Source: JACROF01 sp964533055
GTDB taxonomy: Bacteria; Patescibacteriota; Microgenomatia; Levybacterales; UBA12049
Direction of reading: 5' to 3'
Assembly (NCBI GenBank): GCA_964533055.1
Contig: CAZHKZ010000027.1
Span: 1-9,734, forward strand
Length of the DNA: 9,734 nt
The notes under the pieces were generated by a model. It was not told where the DNA came from. It worked only from the letters and a program-made list of their open reading frames with translations, and searched no databases. The position numbers were made by a program, and so were the translations under genes. This document shows positions 1 to 5,124 of this stretch, piece by piece (within the stretch, counting starts at the first letter, position 1; each line of letters starts with the position of its first letter).

Positions 1-70
1 GTCCTAAGACAGTAAGCAGACAAATAAGTCTTACCGAGGCGCACTACACTAGATTTTTTTCTAGCTATAC
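1..70 (+). promoter_or_regulatory. Ribosomal protein L10 leader RNA (5' end cut by window)
   Basis: The stretch before rplJ has the hallmarks of the L10 leader. AGACAGTAAG (8-16 region) and CTTACCGAGG (30-39) form a stem GTAAG (12-16) with CTTAC (30-34), flanked by AGACA and CGAGG as in the kink-turn that binds the L10(L12)4 complex. An outer pairing of CCT (3-5) with AGG (37-39) is possible. A second small stem, CTAGA (49-53) with TCTAG (60-64), lies before the terminator. GCACT at 41-45 can also pair with AGTGC at 84-88, the 3' arm of the terminator, so an antiterminator is conceivable. In Bacillus subtilis this leader autoregulates rplJL by transcription attenuation; the same role here is inferred from position and motif. 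Confidence 0.85.
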
Positions 71-94
71 GCACTTCTTAGGAAGTGCTTTTTT
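71..94 (+). terminator. Intrinsic terminator/attenuator just before rplJ
   Basis: GCACTTC (71-77) and GAAGTGC (82-88) form a perfect 7-bp stem with a 4-nt loop, followed by six T residues (89-94). It ends only three bases before the rplJ ATG. Following an L10 leader, it is best read as the attenuator of that leader rather than the end of an upstream gene. The only Shine-Dalgarno-like bases, GGAAG (81-85), lie in its 3' arm, so the hairpin may also limit translation. Confidence 0.85.
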
Positions 95-97
95 ATT

Positions 98-643
98 ATG
101 AAAGACGAGTCAACAAAAGTAAGTCAAAATAGACAAAAAAAGGAAGTTATCCTCGCGGAGATCACTGAAAAAGTCTCACGAGCTAACGCTTTCGTTTTTG
201 CGAACTACCAAGGCCTTACCCACCTACAACTTGAAGGGCTTAAGAAGGCTTCCAAAAAGTCAGATGCTGAGTTCGTAGCTATCAAGAATACCCTTATGCT
301 TCGTGCTCTCTCAGATTTTGACCTTTCTGATGAGGATAAAAAACATTTTGAGCAGCCAACTGCAGTTCTCTTCATCTATGGAGATGTCGTCGAACCTCTT
401 AAAGGCATCACAAAAGCTGTGAAAGAGCTCGGTCTTCCAAAAGTAAAGTTTGGTATTTTTGACAAGAAGTCAGTTACTGGCGAGCAGGTCCTAAAGATCG
501 CTGCTCTCCCACCACTCCCAGTCCTCCGTGGACAAGTACTTGGCATGATGATGTCTCCAATACAGGGTCTTCATCGCTCACTTTCATGGAATATCCAGCA
601 ATTCGTTATGACGCTCAATGCAATCGCGCAAAAGAAAGCTTAA
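98..643 (+). CDS. rplJ: Large ribosomal subunit protein L10 (uL10)
   Basis: Encodes 181 residues, slightly longer than usual bacterial L10 (about 165-175). L10 forms the base of the ribosomal stalk: its N-terminal domain binds 23S rRNA near L11 and its C-terminal helix carries L7/L12 dimers. Family signatures visible are AFVFANYQGLT (residues 31-41), AIKNTLMLRA (61-70) and the hydrophobic core QPTAVLFIYGD (86-96); residues about 144-181 form the stalk helix. The charged first 15 residues are an extension, but there is no other in-frame ATG before residue 67, so 98 is the best start. No exposed Shine-Dalgarno sequence precedes it, because the attenuator hairpin fills the space. Followed after 19 bases by rplL, the classic stalk operon, with shared control through the leader. 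Confidence 0.97.
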   Translation: MKDESTKVSQNRQKKEVILAEITEKVSRANAFVFANYQGLTHLQLEGLKKASKKSDAEFVAIKNTLMLRALSDFDLSDEDKKHFEQPTAVLFIYGDVVEPLKGITKAVKELGLPKVKFGIFDKKSVTGEQVLKIAALPPLPVLRGQVLGMMMSPIQGLHRSLSWNIQQFVMTLNAIAQKKA

Positions 644-662
644 AGGAGGTGAACAGATACAT

Positions 663-1052
663 ATGGCAAAATTAAACAAAGAAGAATTAATGCAAGTAAT
701 CGAGGAGATGTCTGTTCTAGAACTTTCAGATCTCGTTAAAGCTTTAGAAGAAAAGTTTGGAGTTAGTGCAGCAGCTATGGCTGTAGCAGCAGCTCCAGCA
801 GCAGGCCCTGCAACAGATGCAGCTCCAGCTGAAGAACAGACTGTTTTCAACGTCGTTCTTGCTAGTGCAGGAGGAAATAAGATCGGTGTTATTAAGGCTA
901 TCCGCGAGTTGGTTCCAACTCTTGGACTTAAAGAAGCAAAGGATCTTGCTGACTCAGCACCAAAAGAAATCCTTACAGCAGTTAACAAGACTACAGCAGA
1001 GGAAGCTAAAACTAAGCTTACCGAAGCAGGTGGAACTGTCGAACTTAAGTAA
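663..1052 (+). CDS. rplL: Large ribosomal subunit protein L7/L12 (bL12)
   Basis: Encodes 129 residues, close to the family's usual 120-125. L7/L12 is the flexible stalk protein that recruits and activates translational GTPases; dimers bind the C-terminal helix of L10. Visible parts: N-terminal dimerisation helices (residues 1-34, including KEELMQVIEEMSVLELSDL), an Ala/Pro-rich hinge (36-57), and the globular C-terminal domain (61-129) with NKIGVIKAIRELV and GLKEAKDLADSAPK, ending in the typical GGTVELK. The start at 663 is chosen because AAAGGAGGT, an excellent Shine-Dalgarno match, occupies 642-650 and overlaps the rplJ stop. An ATG at 618 in the same frame would add 15 basic residues foreign to the family. 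Co-transcribed with rplJ and ended by the terminator at 1085-1107. Confidence 0.97.
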   Translation: MAKLNKEELMQVIEEMSVLELSDLVKALEEKFGVSAAAMAVAAAPAAGPATDAAPAEEQTVFNVVLASAGGNKIGVIKAIRELVPTLGLKEAKDLADSAPKEILTAVNKTTAEEAKTKLTEAGGTVELK

Positions 1053-1084
1053 GATATATCATAATCTAGAAATGATACTTGAAG

Positions 1085-1107
1085 ACCCCGCTACGGCGGG
1101 GTTTTTT
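1085..1107 (+). terminator. Intrinsic terminator of rplJ-rplL
   Basis: ACCCCGC (1085-1091) pairs perfectly with GCGGGGT (1096-1102) around a TACG tetraloop, followed by a T tract to 1107. It lies 32 bases after the rplL stop and is a textbook rho-independent terminator. Confidence 0.95.
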
Positions 1108-1146
1108 AGTGGCAATCTTTTAAACCTCATTGGATTTCTTAGATGA

Positions 1147-1173
1147 TAAGCACTTGTAAATTGCGAGTGCTTA
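1147..1173. promoter_or_regulatory. CIRCE-like inverted repeat (possible HrcA operator)
   Basis: TAAGCACTT, nine bases, then GAGTGCTTA. The CIRCE operator of the heat-shock repressor HrcA is TTAGCACTC-N9-GAGTGCTAA. The core AGCACT/AGTGCT and the nine-base spacing match exactly; the swap at the second base of the left arm is mirrored in the right arm, so symmetry is kept. No heat-shock gene follows within the window, so its target is unclear. It could instead be a simple hairpin downstream of the rplL terminator. Confidence 0.45.
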
Positions 1174-1441
1174 CAATTTCCCTCAAAAATAGCGTGATAT
1201 GATCTGATATAGTCAAAAAATCTCTTTTTTACCAAGACTACATGTTTTTCACATCACTCTTTTCTTACACAAATCGCCCAAGCATCGTACCAGGCTAAAT
1301 TCCCGAATGAACACATAATGATTTCAAGGTCTACATGAGGATTTTCACAGGCAATTCTATGCTAAATCAACCAAGACCGTACAATGAGTTATTTCACCAA
1401 ACTTTAATAGAATTCACCCCAAATAATTGACAAAAAACTGA

Positions 1442-1457
1442 TCCGCCAGCTGGCGGA
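1442..1457. repeat. Perfect 16-bp palindrome TCCGCCAGCTGGCGGA
   Basis: The 16 bases equal their own reverse complement and are GC-rich within AT-rich noncoding DNA. No T tract follows, so it is not an obvious terminator. Arms TCCGC/GCGGA recur in the hairpins at 2743-2761 and 2827-2845, which suggests a REP-like dispersed palindrome. I recall similar palindromes in Patescibacteria genomes, but cannot count copies here. Confidence 0.6.
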
Positions 1458-1476
1458 CTGACAACTGAGAACTTTT

Positions 1477-1503
1477 ATGTGGATATCCCACTTTTATCCA
1501 CAT
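1477..1503. promoter_or_regulatory. Inverted pair of DnaA-box-like sequences
   Basis: ATGTGGATA (1477-1485) and TATCCACAT (1495-1503) are perfect inverted 9-mers separated by nine bases. Within them, TTATCCACA (1494-1502) is a perfect consensus DnaA box and TGTGGATAT (1478-1486) is the opposite-strand box with one mismatch. It may be a DnaA binding site or an operator for another dimeric regulator. Only weaker (7 of 9) matches occur elsewhere in the gene-free region, so an origin is not established. Confidence 0.4.
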
Positions 1504-1716
1504 GTTCTAGGACTTCGATCGTTAGACCTATAACAGATACTATAAACAAAACATAGCTACCTTGGATATCTAACTATAATTATTTTATAGTTTGCACTAT
1601 ATCTTTATCGCAAGGGTCAGGGTATGAACTTCAAAAGCTGATCCATGAGGAATGTGAGGATATACACCAGTGGGTGTGATTCAAAAAAATCTACGGAAAA
1701 TTCTGGAAGTTCCCTA

Positions 1717-1745
1717 TTGACACTAATGTTCTAGTTTGTTACTTT
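1717..1745 (+). promoter_or_regulatory. Sigma70-type promoter for the helix-turn-helix gene
   Basis: A perfect -35 box TTGACA (1717-1722) is followed after 17 bases by TACTTT (1740-1745), which keeps the most conserved first, second and last bases of the -10 box. Transcription would start near 1752, giving a leader of about 43 bases before the ATG at 1795. Confidence 0.6.
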
Positions 1746-1794
1746 ATAGACACTTAATCACCACAATGATTATAAGAGATTTACTCTCAAGCCT

Positions 1795-2007
1795 ATGACT
1801 GATCAAAAGATATCAATCCAAAACCTACCCGATCTACTTACCGTCCGCGAAGTTGCTGAGGTCTTAAGAGTTTCTCCACTCACCATCAAAAGATGGGGCA
1901 AAAGAGGCAAATTACCTGCTATCCGAATCAATAGTCGCGGTGACCGCCGCTACAAAAAGGAGGCCGTCCTCTGGCTTCTTGGCATCCAAGAAAAAGCTAC
2001 TGTCTAG
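1795..2007 (+). CDS. Excisionase/MerR-type helix-turn-helix protein
   Basis: A 70-residue protein that is almost entirely one DNA-binding domain of the HTH_17/excisionase type. LLTVREVAEVLRVSPLTIKRW (residues 14-34 region) is the helix-turn-helix, and GKLPAIRINSRGDRRYKKEAV (38-58 region) is the wing that ends in the typical R-R-Y-x-x-x-A/D-V pattern. Such single-domain proteins act as small transcription regulators (BldC-like) or as recombination directionality factors beside integrases. No integrase is visible here, so a regulator is more likely. It has its own promoter but no clear Shine-Dalgarno sequence (only GAGA about 20 bases upstream). It converges with the minus-strand genes to its right. 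I see no terminator on its own strand. Targets are unknown; the inverted repeats upstream are candidates. Confidence 0.85.
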   Translation: MTDQKISIQNLPDLLTVREVAEVLRVSPLTIKRWGKRGKLPAIRINSRGDRRYKKEAVLWLLGIQEKATV

Positions 2008-2117
2008 CCTTTCCCCTCTAATTATCCTACACAATTTCTTAGATTTCATCTAGATCAAACTATGGCCAGAGCTAATCATCATAAATATGTCAGCCAAAAA
2101 CTGACCAGCCTATGACT

Positions 2118-2161
2118 AAAAAAAAGCCCCGCCCAATGAGCTAAGCTCAACGAGACGGGGC
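2118..2161 (-). terminator. Intrinsic terminator of the 139-aa minus-strand gene
   Basis: Read on the minus strand, GCCCCG (2161-2156) and CGGGGC (2131-2126) close a long hairpin. One bulged base, two wobble pairs and one U-U mismatch lead to an inner stem TGAGC/GCTCA with a TTA loop. Eight T residues follow (2125-2118). There is no T tract in the plus direction, so it serves only the minus-strand gene. Confidence 0.92.
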
Positions 2162-2184
2162 CGAAAATGAATACCTGATGAACC

Positions 2185-2604
2185 TCAAGCGACTGGCTTT
2201 GAAGGGACGCCAAATTGTATGGTAAATTCGTCAACAACGAAGATCACATGTGACTCCAGCTCGCCCGAGGCAAGATGAGCCAAGACCAAGAGAGACCACA
2301 CTCCCTGCGACCTGAGTTGATATCGCTCAAGCTGCGTAATTGCGAAGCTAAGACCATACTCAGTGCACGGATAGCGGTCTGCTCCGTTGATTCGATCGAC
2401 TAGAGAAACCCCGACCATACCTACCTCCAAGACTGTCTGATTGGGTGTACAGCAAAACTCCACTGCACTCCCTAGTAGCTCTGACTCCTTAAAGAAGGAT
2501 ATAAATCCACCCCGAACTGATGAGCGGGGTATGGTCCTAGATGCATGAACGATGCTTGATAGATCTCCAGACCTATCCTTCCTGAAATATGGAACAACAA
2601 GCAT
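2185..2604 (-). CDS. Hypothetical protein, 139 aa, own transcription unit
   Basis: I do not recognise this protein. It is soluble-looking, with no signal peptide or clear membrane helix. The N-terminus is basic (residues 8-31), a Cys-Cys pair sits at 51-52, and the second half alternates hydrophobic and polar residues as in beta strands (58-71, 84-91, 101-111, 117-134). It is very probably a real gene: AAGGAGGT (2622-2615) lies 10 bases before the ATG, a promoter (TTGGTA, 17 bases, TATAAT) precedes it, and a strong terminator follows. The segment QLERYQL...GVWSLLVLAHL...SHVIFVV is weakly similar in layout to QLKPERM...FTVWASVVL...SHYIVIV in the gene upstream on the same strand, so the two may be distant paralogues. 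A sampled 60-base stretch (2281-2340) has 31 G+C. Confidence 0.75.
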   Translation of the reverse strand: MLVVPYFRKDRSGDLSSIVHASRTIPRSSVRGGFISFFKESELLGSAVEFCCTPNQTVLEVGMVGVSLVDRINGADRYPCTEYGLSFAITQLERYQLRSQGVWSLLVLAHLASGELESHVIFVVDEFTIQFGVPSKPVA

Positions 2605-2671
2605 GCCTCACACAACCTCCTTGTTTAGCTGCGAACGAACACCAGTGCTCACTAGTGCATTTCTGGAGGCA

Positions 2672-2700
2672 ATTATACCAGGAAAAAAGCCAGGTACCAA
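2672..2700 (-). promoter_or_regulatory. Promoter of the 139-aa minus-strand gene
   Basis: On the minus strand, TATAAT (2677-2672) is a perfect -10 box, 17 bases from TTGGTA (2700-2695), a 4-of-6 match to the -35 box. The -35 lies inside the hairpin that terminates the preceding gene. Transcription would start near 2665, about 60 bases before the ATG. Confidence 0.6.
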
Positions 2701-2714
2701 AATGGTACCTGGCT
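2683..2714 (-). terminator. Intrinsic terminator of the 185-aa minus-strand gene
   Basis: AGCCAGGTACCA and TGGTACCTGGCT (2714-2703 and 2699-2688 on the minus strand) form a perfect 12-bp stem with a 3-nt loop, followed by TTTTTT (2688-2683, whose first T is also the last base of the stem). On the plus strand no T tract follows. It sits 25 bases past the stop codon of the 185-aa gene. Confidence 0.93.
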
Positions 2715-2739
2715 GTAGAAAAAAGATGTGTCTAAATTA

Positions 2740-3297
2740 TCATTTTCCGCTAGGCGGAAAACTTAGCCTGTTCAACCGAGGACCGTCGGCGTCGGGATGG
2801 TCACTGGTCTCACCAGAGCTAGTATGTCCGCTTTTGACGAGCGGATTTACTCCGTTCTCCTCCCTTCCAATGAGAGCCGCATACCTTGACGAGCCCGCCA
2901 CAATAACTATGTAATGAGAGACTGGTATCTCCATCGCGCGAATCGCGGACGGAAAACTCGAATCAAGAACGACAGATGCCCATACCGTAAAGTAATAGGT
3001 CGTCATCCGCTCAGGTTTGAGTTGCTCCACAAATTTCTGGTTGTTGATAGTGAGCCGAGAGCTACTTTCGCCAGCCAGACTGACAAAGAGTGACTTGTGC
3101 TCTGGCCATCGCCTGACCTCCACCCTCAACGGCTCGCCTGAGCGATTAATGATAAATGGTTTGAATGGATCACCAGTCGCATGAGCAAGAGCGATCGTGA
3201 CGCTCCCATCCAACACCGCAAGTGTGACCATGGTGAGTTCTTCCCCGATGAGTGAACAGACCCCCACCTCAACAGTTTCTAACATCGGACGGACCAT
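2740..3297 (-). CDS. Hypothetical protein, 185 aa, own transcription unit
   Basis: I do not recognise this protein. The start at 3297 is chosen because GGAGGG (3311-3306) lies 8 bases before this ATG; a longer reading from 3342 would begin close to the predicted transcript start and lacks a binding site. Residues 20-140 look like a beta-rich fold: alternating strands at 22-40, 56-74, 80-90 and 100-112, and SHYIVIVAG at 127-135. LKPERMTTYYFTV (93-105) resembles the last-strand layout of Ig-like or Fn3-like domains, a weak inference. The tail (about 150-185) is polar and probably disordered; its last codons lie in the hairpin at 2743-2761. No signal peptide is seen. It lies downstream of galT but has its own promoter (3354-3382) and terminator. 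A sampled 60-base stretch (2821-2880) has 32 G+C, against 18 in 5221-5280. Confidence 0.72.
   Translation of the reverse strand: MVRPMLETVEVGVCSLIGEELTMVTLAVLDGSVTIALAHATGDPFKPFIINRSGEPLRVEVRRWPEHKSLFVSLAGESSSRLTINNQKFVEQLKPERMTTYYFTVWASVVLDSSFPSAIRAMEIPVSHYIVIVAGSSRYAALIGREENGVNPLVKSGHTSSGETSDHPDADGPRLNRLSFPPSGK
2743..2761. repeat. REP-like hairpin at the 3' end of the 185-aa gene
   Basis: TTTTCCGC and GCGGAAAA are perfect 8-bp arms around TAG. It looks like a complete palindrome that lost one base, and it forms the last codons of the 185-aa gene. Its arms TCCGC/GCGGA match the palindrome at 1442-1457, and another TCCGCT...AGCGGA pair occurs at 2827-2845. Confidence 0.5.
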
Positions 3298-3353
3298 GAT
3301 AAAAACCCTCCATGAATTCCCTGACTGAAAGGCAGATGCCAATCTTAGAGCGA

Positions 3354-3382
3354 ATTGTAGTAAATTGAGGCTAGAGAGTCAA
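3354..3382 (-). promoter_or_regulatory. Strong promoter of the 185-aa minus-strand gene
   Basis: Minus strand TTGACT (3382-3377), exactly 17 bases, then TACAAT (3359-3354): five of six matches at both boxes. It starts two bases beyond the galT stop codon, so the downstream gene can be transcribed independently of galT, from about 3347. Confidence 0.8.
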
Positions 3383-3383
3383 A

Positions 3384-4283
3384 TTAGAGGGCGCGATCAT
3401 AGTCTGCGAGATGTTCTTTCACGAGTCTGTCAGGATCTAGCGTGATAAAGTGAGTTCTGATGAATTCTATCGTCTCTGAGGGCCTCTGCGTATTGATAAA
3501 AACACCCGTCCCCACCTCAACTCCTCCCAGAACTTTGTTGCGAGGAATAATACGCAGATACCAGTCGCTTCCAGGATAGATATAAAAATTAAAAGGGAAG
3601 TCTTTCTGGTATCGAAGATCGAACATGCGAACAAGCGACGAAAGGATATGGGCAAGATCTGCAGCCTGCACTTCTGTTATCTCACCGTAGATCTTTCCAC
3701 GCGCTTTCGGCGCCACCCAGACCTCATCTGGCCATTGTGAAGTCTCAGGACACGTGATCATAAAATGATCAGTCACGAGTGCAGATGATAAGTCTTTTTC
3801 GATACTTGAAAGCTGCGGTGCATCCAAAAATACCTTCTCGGGCAGGACAGCTATCTGAGTATGAGAGTGCGGGATGCTTTCCCCCGCCTTCTCACCGTGA
3901 TTATGGAAGATATATACCTGACCTGCATGATGGTGCTCATTAAATCGATGCTTATAGACTTCCAAAAGTGCTTTGAGATGCTCGACAGACAGCATCGCCA
4001 AGTCTAGATCATGCTTTGGAGTATTGATGACCAATTCATGTATCGGTGCGAAGGGGAATTTATTTGGAATGACACTGATAGTTGATCCATCCTGAATAGG
4101 ATGACTATACAGTACTTCTTCACCAACTAATCTTTCAGGACAAAAGGGACAGATAGGCTTGGTATTAATTTCATTGGGCTTTCCTGACGAAGCCTGAGTG
4201 AAGTCAGGCCTTTTAGCTCGACGAGGAGCTAGAATGGTCCATTTTTTGGTAACAGGATTCTTGAGGAAATCGAAGGCAGGCAT
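3384..4283 (-). CDS. galT: Galactose-1-phosphate uridylyltransferase family protein
   Basis: A 299-residue HIT-superfamily nucleotidyltransferase. GalT exchanges UMP between UDP-glucose and galactose-1-phosphate in the Leloir pathway, in the cytoplasm. Visible signatures: KNPVTKKWTILAPRRAKRP (8-26), zinc-type CPFC (45-48), NKFPFAPIHELVI (74-86), and NHGEKAGESIPHSHTQ (128-143). There H139-S-H141-T-Q143 corresponds to the H-P-H-P-Q active site of E. coli GalT, with H141 as the uridylylated nucleophile; Ser replaces the usual Pro. GTGVFIN near the C-terminus is also family-typical. It is shorter than E. coli GalT (348). The start at 4283 fits the family N-terminus; a start at 4322 would add 13 unrelated residues and leave no room for the promoter. 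Other HIT-type phosphorylases are a less likely identity. No other galactose-pathway gene is visible here. Confidence 0.88.
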   Translation of the reverse strand: MPAFDFLKNPVTKKWTILAPRRAKRPDFTQASSGKPNEINTKPICPFCPERLVGEEVLYSHPIQDGSTISVIPNKFPFAPIHELVINTPKHDLDLAMLSVEHLKALLEVYKHRFNEHHHAGQVYIFHNHGEKAGESIPHSHTQIAVLPEKVFLDAPQLSSIEKDLSSALVTDHFMITCPETSQWPDEVWVAPKARGKIYGEITEVQAADLAHILSSLVRMFDLRYQKDFPFNFYIYPGSDWYLRIIPRNKVLGGVEVGTGVFINTQRPSETIEFIRTHFITLDPDRLVKEHLADYDRAL

Positions 4284-4294
4284 TCTAAAAGAAT

Positions 4295-4322
4295 AGCATA
4301 AATCTTTTGACATCGTATTCAA
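4295..4322 (-). promoter_or_regulatory. galT promoter giving a nearly leaderless mRNA
   Basis: Minus strand TTGAAT (4322-4317), 16 bases, then TATGCT (4300-4295), each 4 of 6 matches. The start point would be about 4288, at most a few bases before the galT ATG at 4283. That agrees with the absence of a Shine-Dalgarno sequence. Confidence 0.5.
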
Positions 4323-4335
4323 ACTACGATACGAT
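4307..4335 (+). promoter_or_regulatory. Promoter of the plus-strand membrane-protein cluster
   Basis: A perfect TTGACA (4307-4312) is followed after 17 bases by TACGAT (4330-4335), which keeps the four most informative -10 bases. Transcription would begin near 4342, about 11 bases before the ATG at 4353. It overlaps the galT promoter. An inverted repeat ATCGTA-N7-TACGAT (4312-4330) spans the shared region and could be an operator. Confidence 0.65.
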
Positions 4336-4352
4336 TTAAGGCAGGATTACCT

Positions 4353-5120
4353 ATGAAAAATTACTCTTCACTGATCTTCTATTACTGCATTACTGTCTTC
4401 GTAACTGTAATTATTGGAATATTATTCTACTTCTCTGCACCTCAAAATATCATTCTGACCTTACTAGCCGTTCCAATTCTTTACTTTCTTTGGCTAGGCC
4501 AAGAGTCTCTCGTCAAATCATCTGGCGGTGAAAGCCAAACGATCGACAAGGCTGTTAGCGGTGCAAGAAATCGAATGGCTATTGTTGCAATCCTTGCTTG
4601 CCTCATAAGTCTTATTACATTTACTTTTTTCCCTACATTGCTAAAGCCAAAAAGCGTAATTTCCAAACCAGCAAGTATCAAACAAGAAACAAAAGGTGTA
4701 ACAACAAGTATCCAAGATCAAAAGAAGCAGGCTGAGATGATGGATCTCATGCAGAGAATGAAAAACGAAATCACAAATCTGCGAAGTGATGTTTTACGAA
4801 GAGATGAGATGCTTGGCTTTGTTAGTACTAGCACTCCCATTTCTAGTCTAGAAGGATCGCTTACACTTCTTACTCCTACTCCAACAAGTGGACCACCAAA
4901 GGTGGCATATATCAAAATAAAGAGTGATCAGTGGCAAAAAGTAGATGTTTTTGAAAAAAGTAGTGCCTCCTCAAAAATTGTTGGGCAGGCAGTCTATGGC
5001 AAGATATACCCAGTTATGAAAACCGAAGGTCTTTTCTATCTTATCAACATAAGCTCATCAAGTAGCCCAAGCAGCATAAAGGGATGGATTCACCGCCAGT
5101 TTATTAAAGAATTCTTTTAA
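4353..5120 (+). CDS. Membrane-anchored protein with coiled coil and C-terminal SH3-like domain
   Basis: A 255-residue protein of unknown function. It has two N-terminal membrane helices (about 7-28 and 31-50), a third helix (74-96), a charged predicted coiled coil (about 120-152, with MMDLMQRMKNEITNLRSDV), a Ser/Thr/Pro linker (158-182) and a C-terminal SH3b-like domain (about 185-253). The last has VDVFEKSSASSKIVGQA and the closing GWIHRQFI. Bacterial SH3b domains often bind cell-wall peptides or partner proteins, so the C-terminal domain is probably outside the cell (inference). AAGGCAGGA before the ATG provides a modest ribosome binding site. It is the first gene of a plus-strand run; the next starts 4 bases after its stop. 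The N-terminal hairpin and the SH3 domain recur in the next protein. Confidence 0.8.
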   Translation: MKNYSSLIFYYCITVFVTVIIGILFYFSAPQNIILTLLAVPILYFLWLGQESLVKSSGGESQTIDKAVSGARNRMAIVAILACLISLITFTFFPTLLKPKSVISKPASIKQETKGVTTSIQDQKKQAEMMDLMQRMKNEITNLRSDVLRRDEMLGFVSTSTPISSLEGSLTLLTPTPTSGPPKVAYIKIKSDQWQKVDVFEKSSASSKIVGQAVYGKIYPVMKTEGLFYLINISSSSSPSSIKGWIHRQFIKEFF

Positions 5121-5124
5121 TCAC

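Larger units (their letters stand above)
1108..1794 (+). other. Long gene-free region with several inverted repeats
   Basis: About 690 bases without a convincing protein or RNA gene on either strand. The longest plausible plus-strand reading frame I translated (1335-1430, 31 codons) resembles nothing I know. I see no tRNA, SRP RNA, tmRNA or RNase P signature. The region does hold a CIRCE-like repeat (1147-1173), a 16-bp palindrome (1442-1457), inverted DnaA-box-like sequences (1477-1503), an AT-rich hairpin AACTATAA/TTATAGTT (1572-1579 with 1585-1592), two small GC hairpins (1614-1677) and a promoter (1717-1745). This could be a regulatory region, an unrecognised RNA, or an origin-like segment. 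Confidence 0.6.

Noticed and set aside
584..988. Open frame of 134 codons antisense to rplJ/rplL
   Set aside because: It overlies the certain rplL gene; its Ala-rich sequence is the reverse reading of the Ala/Pro hinge codons.
817..1146. Open frame of 109 codons overlapping rplL in another frame
   Set aside because: Lies mostly within rplL and runs through the terminator; shows no domain or ribosome binding site.
1335..1430. Small plus-strand frame of 31 codons in the gene-free region
   Set aside because: Only a weak AAGG upstream, no recognisable motif, no promoter at a suitable distance.
1427..1455. Promoter with TTGACA at 1427-1432
   Set aside because: The expected -10 position falls in the GC-rich palindrome (CTGGCG), with no -10-like sequence at 16-18 bases.
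1053..1794. Replication origin
   Set aside because: Only one good DnaA-box pair; no cluster of boxes, no neighbouring dnaA or dnaN. Kept as a question, not annotated as an origin.
1053..1794. tRNA, tmRNA, SRP or RNase P RNA
   Set aside because: No T-loop GTTCGA-type motif in a cloverleaf context and no conserved core sequence of these RNAs was found.
2062..2115. Small frame of 17 codons after the helix-turn-helix gene
   Set aside because: Too short to support, no Shine-Dalgarno sequence, runs up to the opposing terminator.
2552..2914. Plus-strand frame of 120 codons across the two orphan minus-strand genes
   Set aside because: Crosses a strong terminator hairpin and two better-supported genes; no ribosome binding site.
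3467..3655. Minus-strand frame of 62 codons inside galT
   Set aside because: Alternative frame of a well-supported enzyme gene with family motifs.
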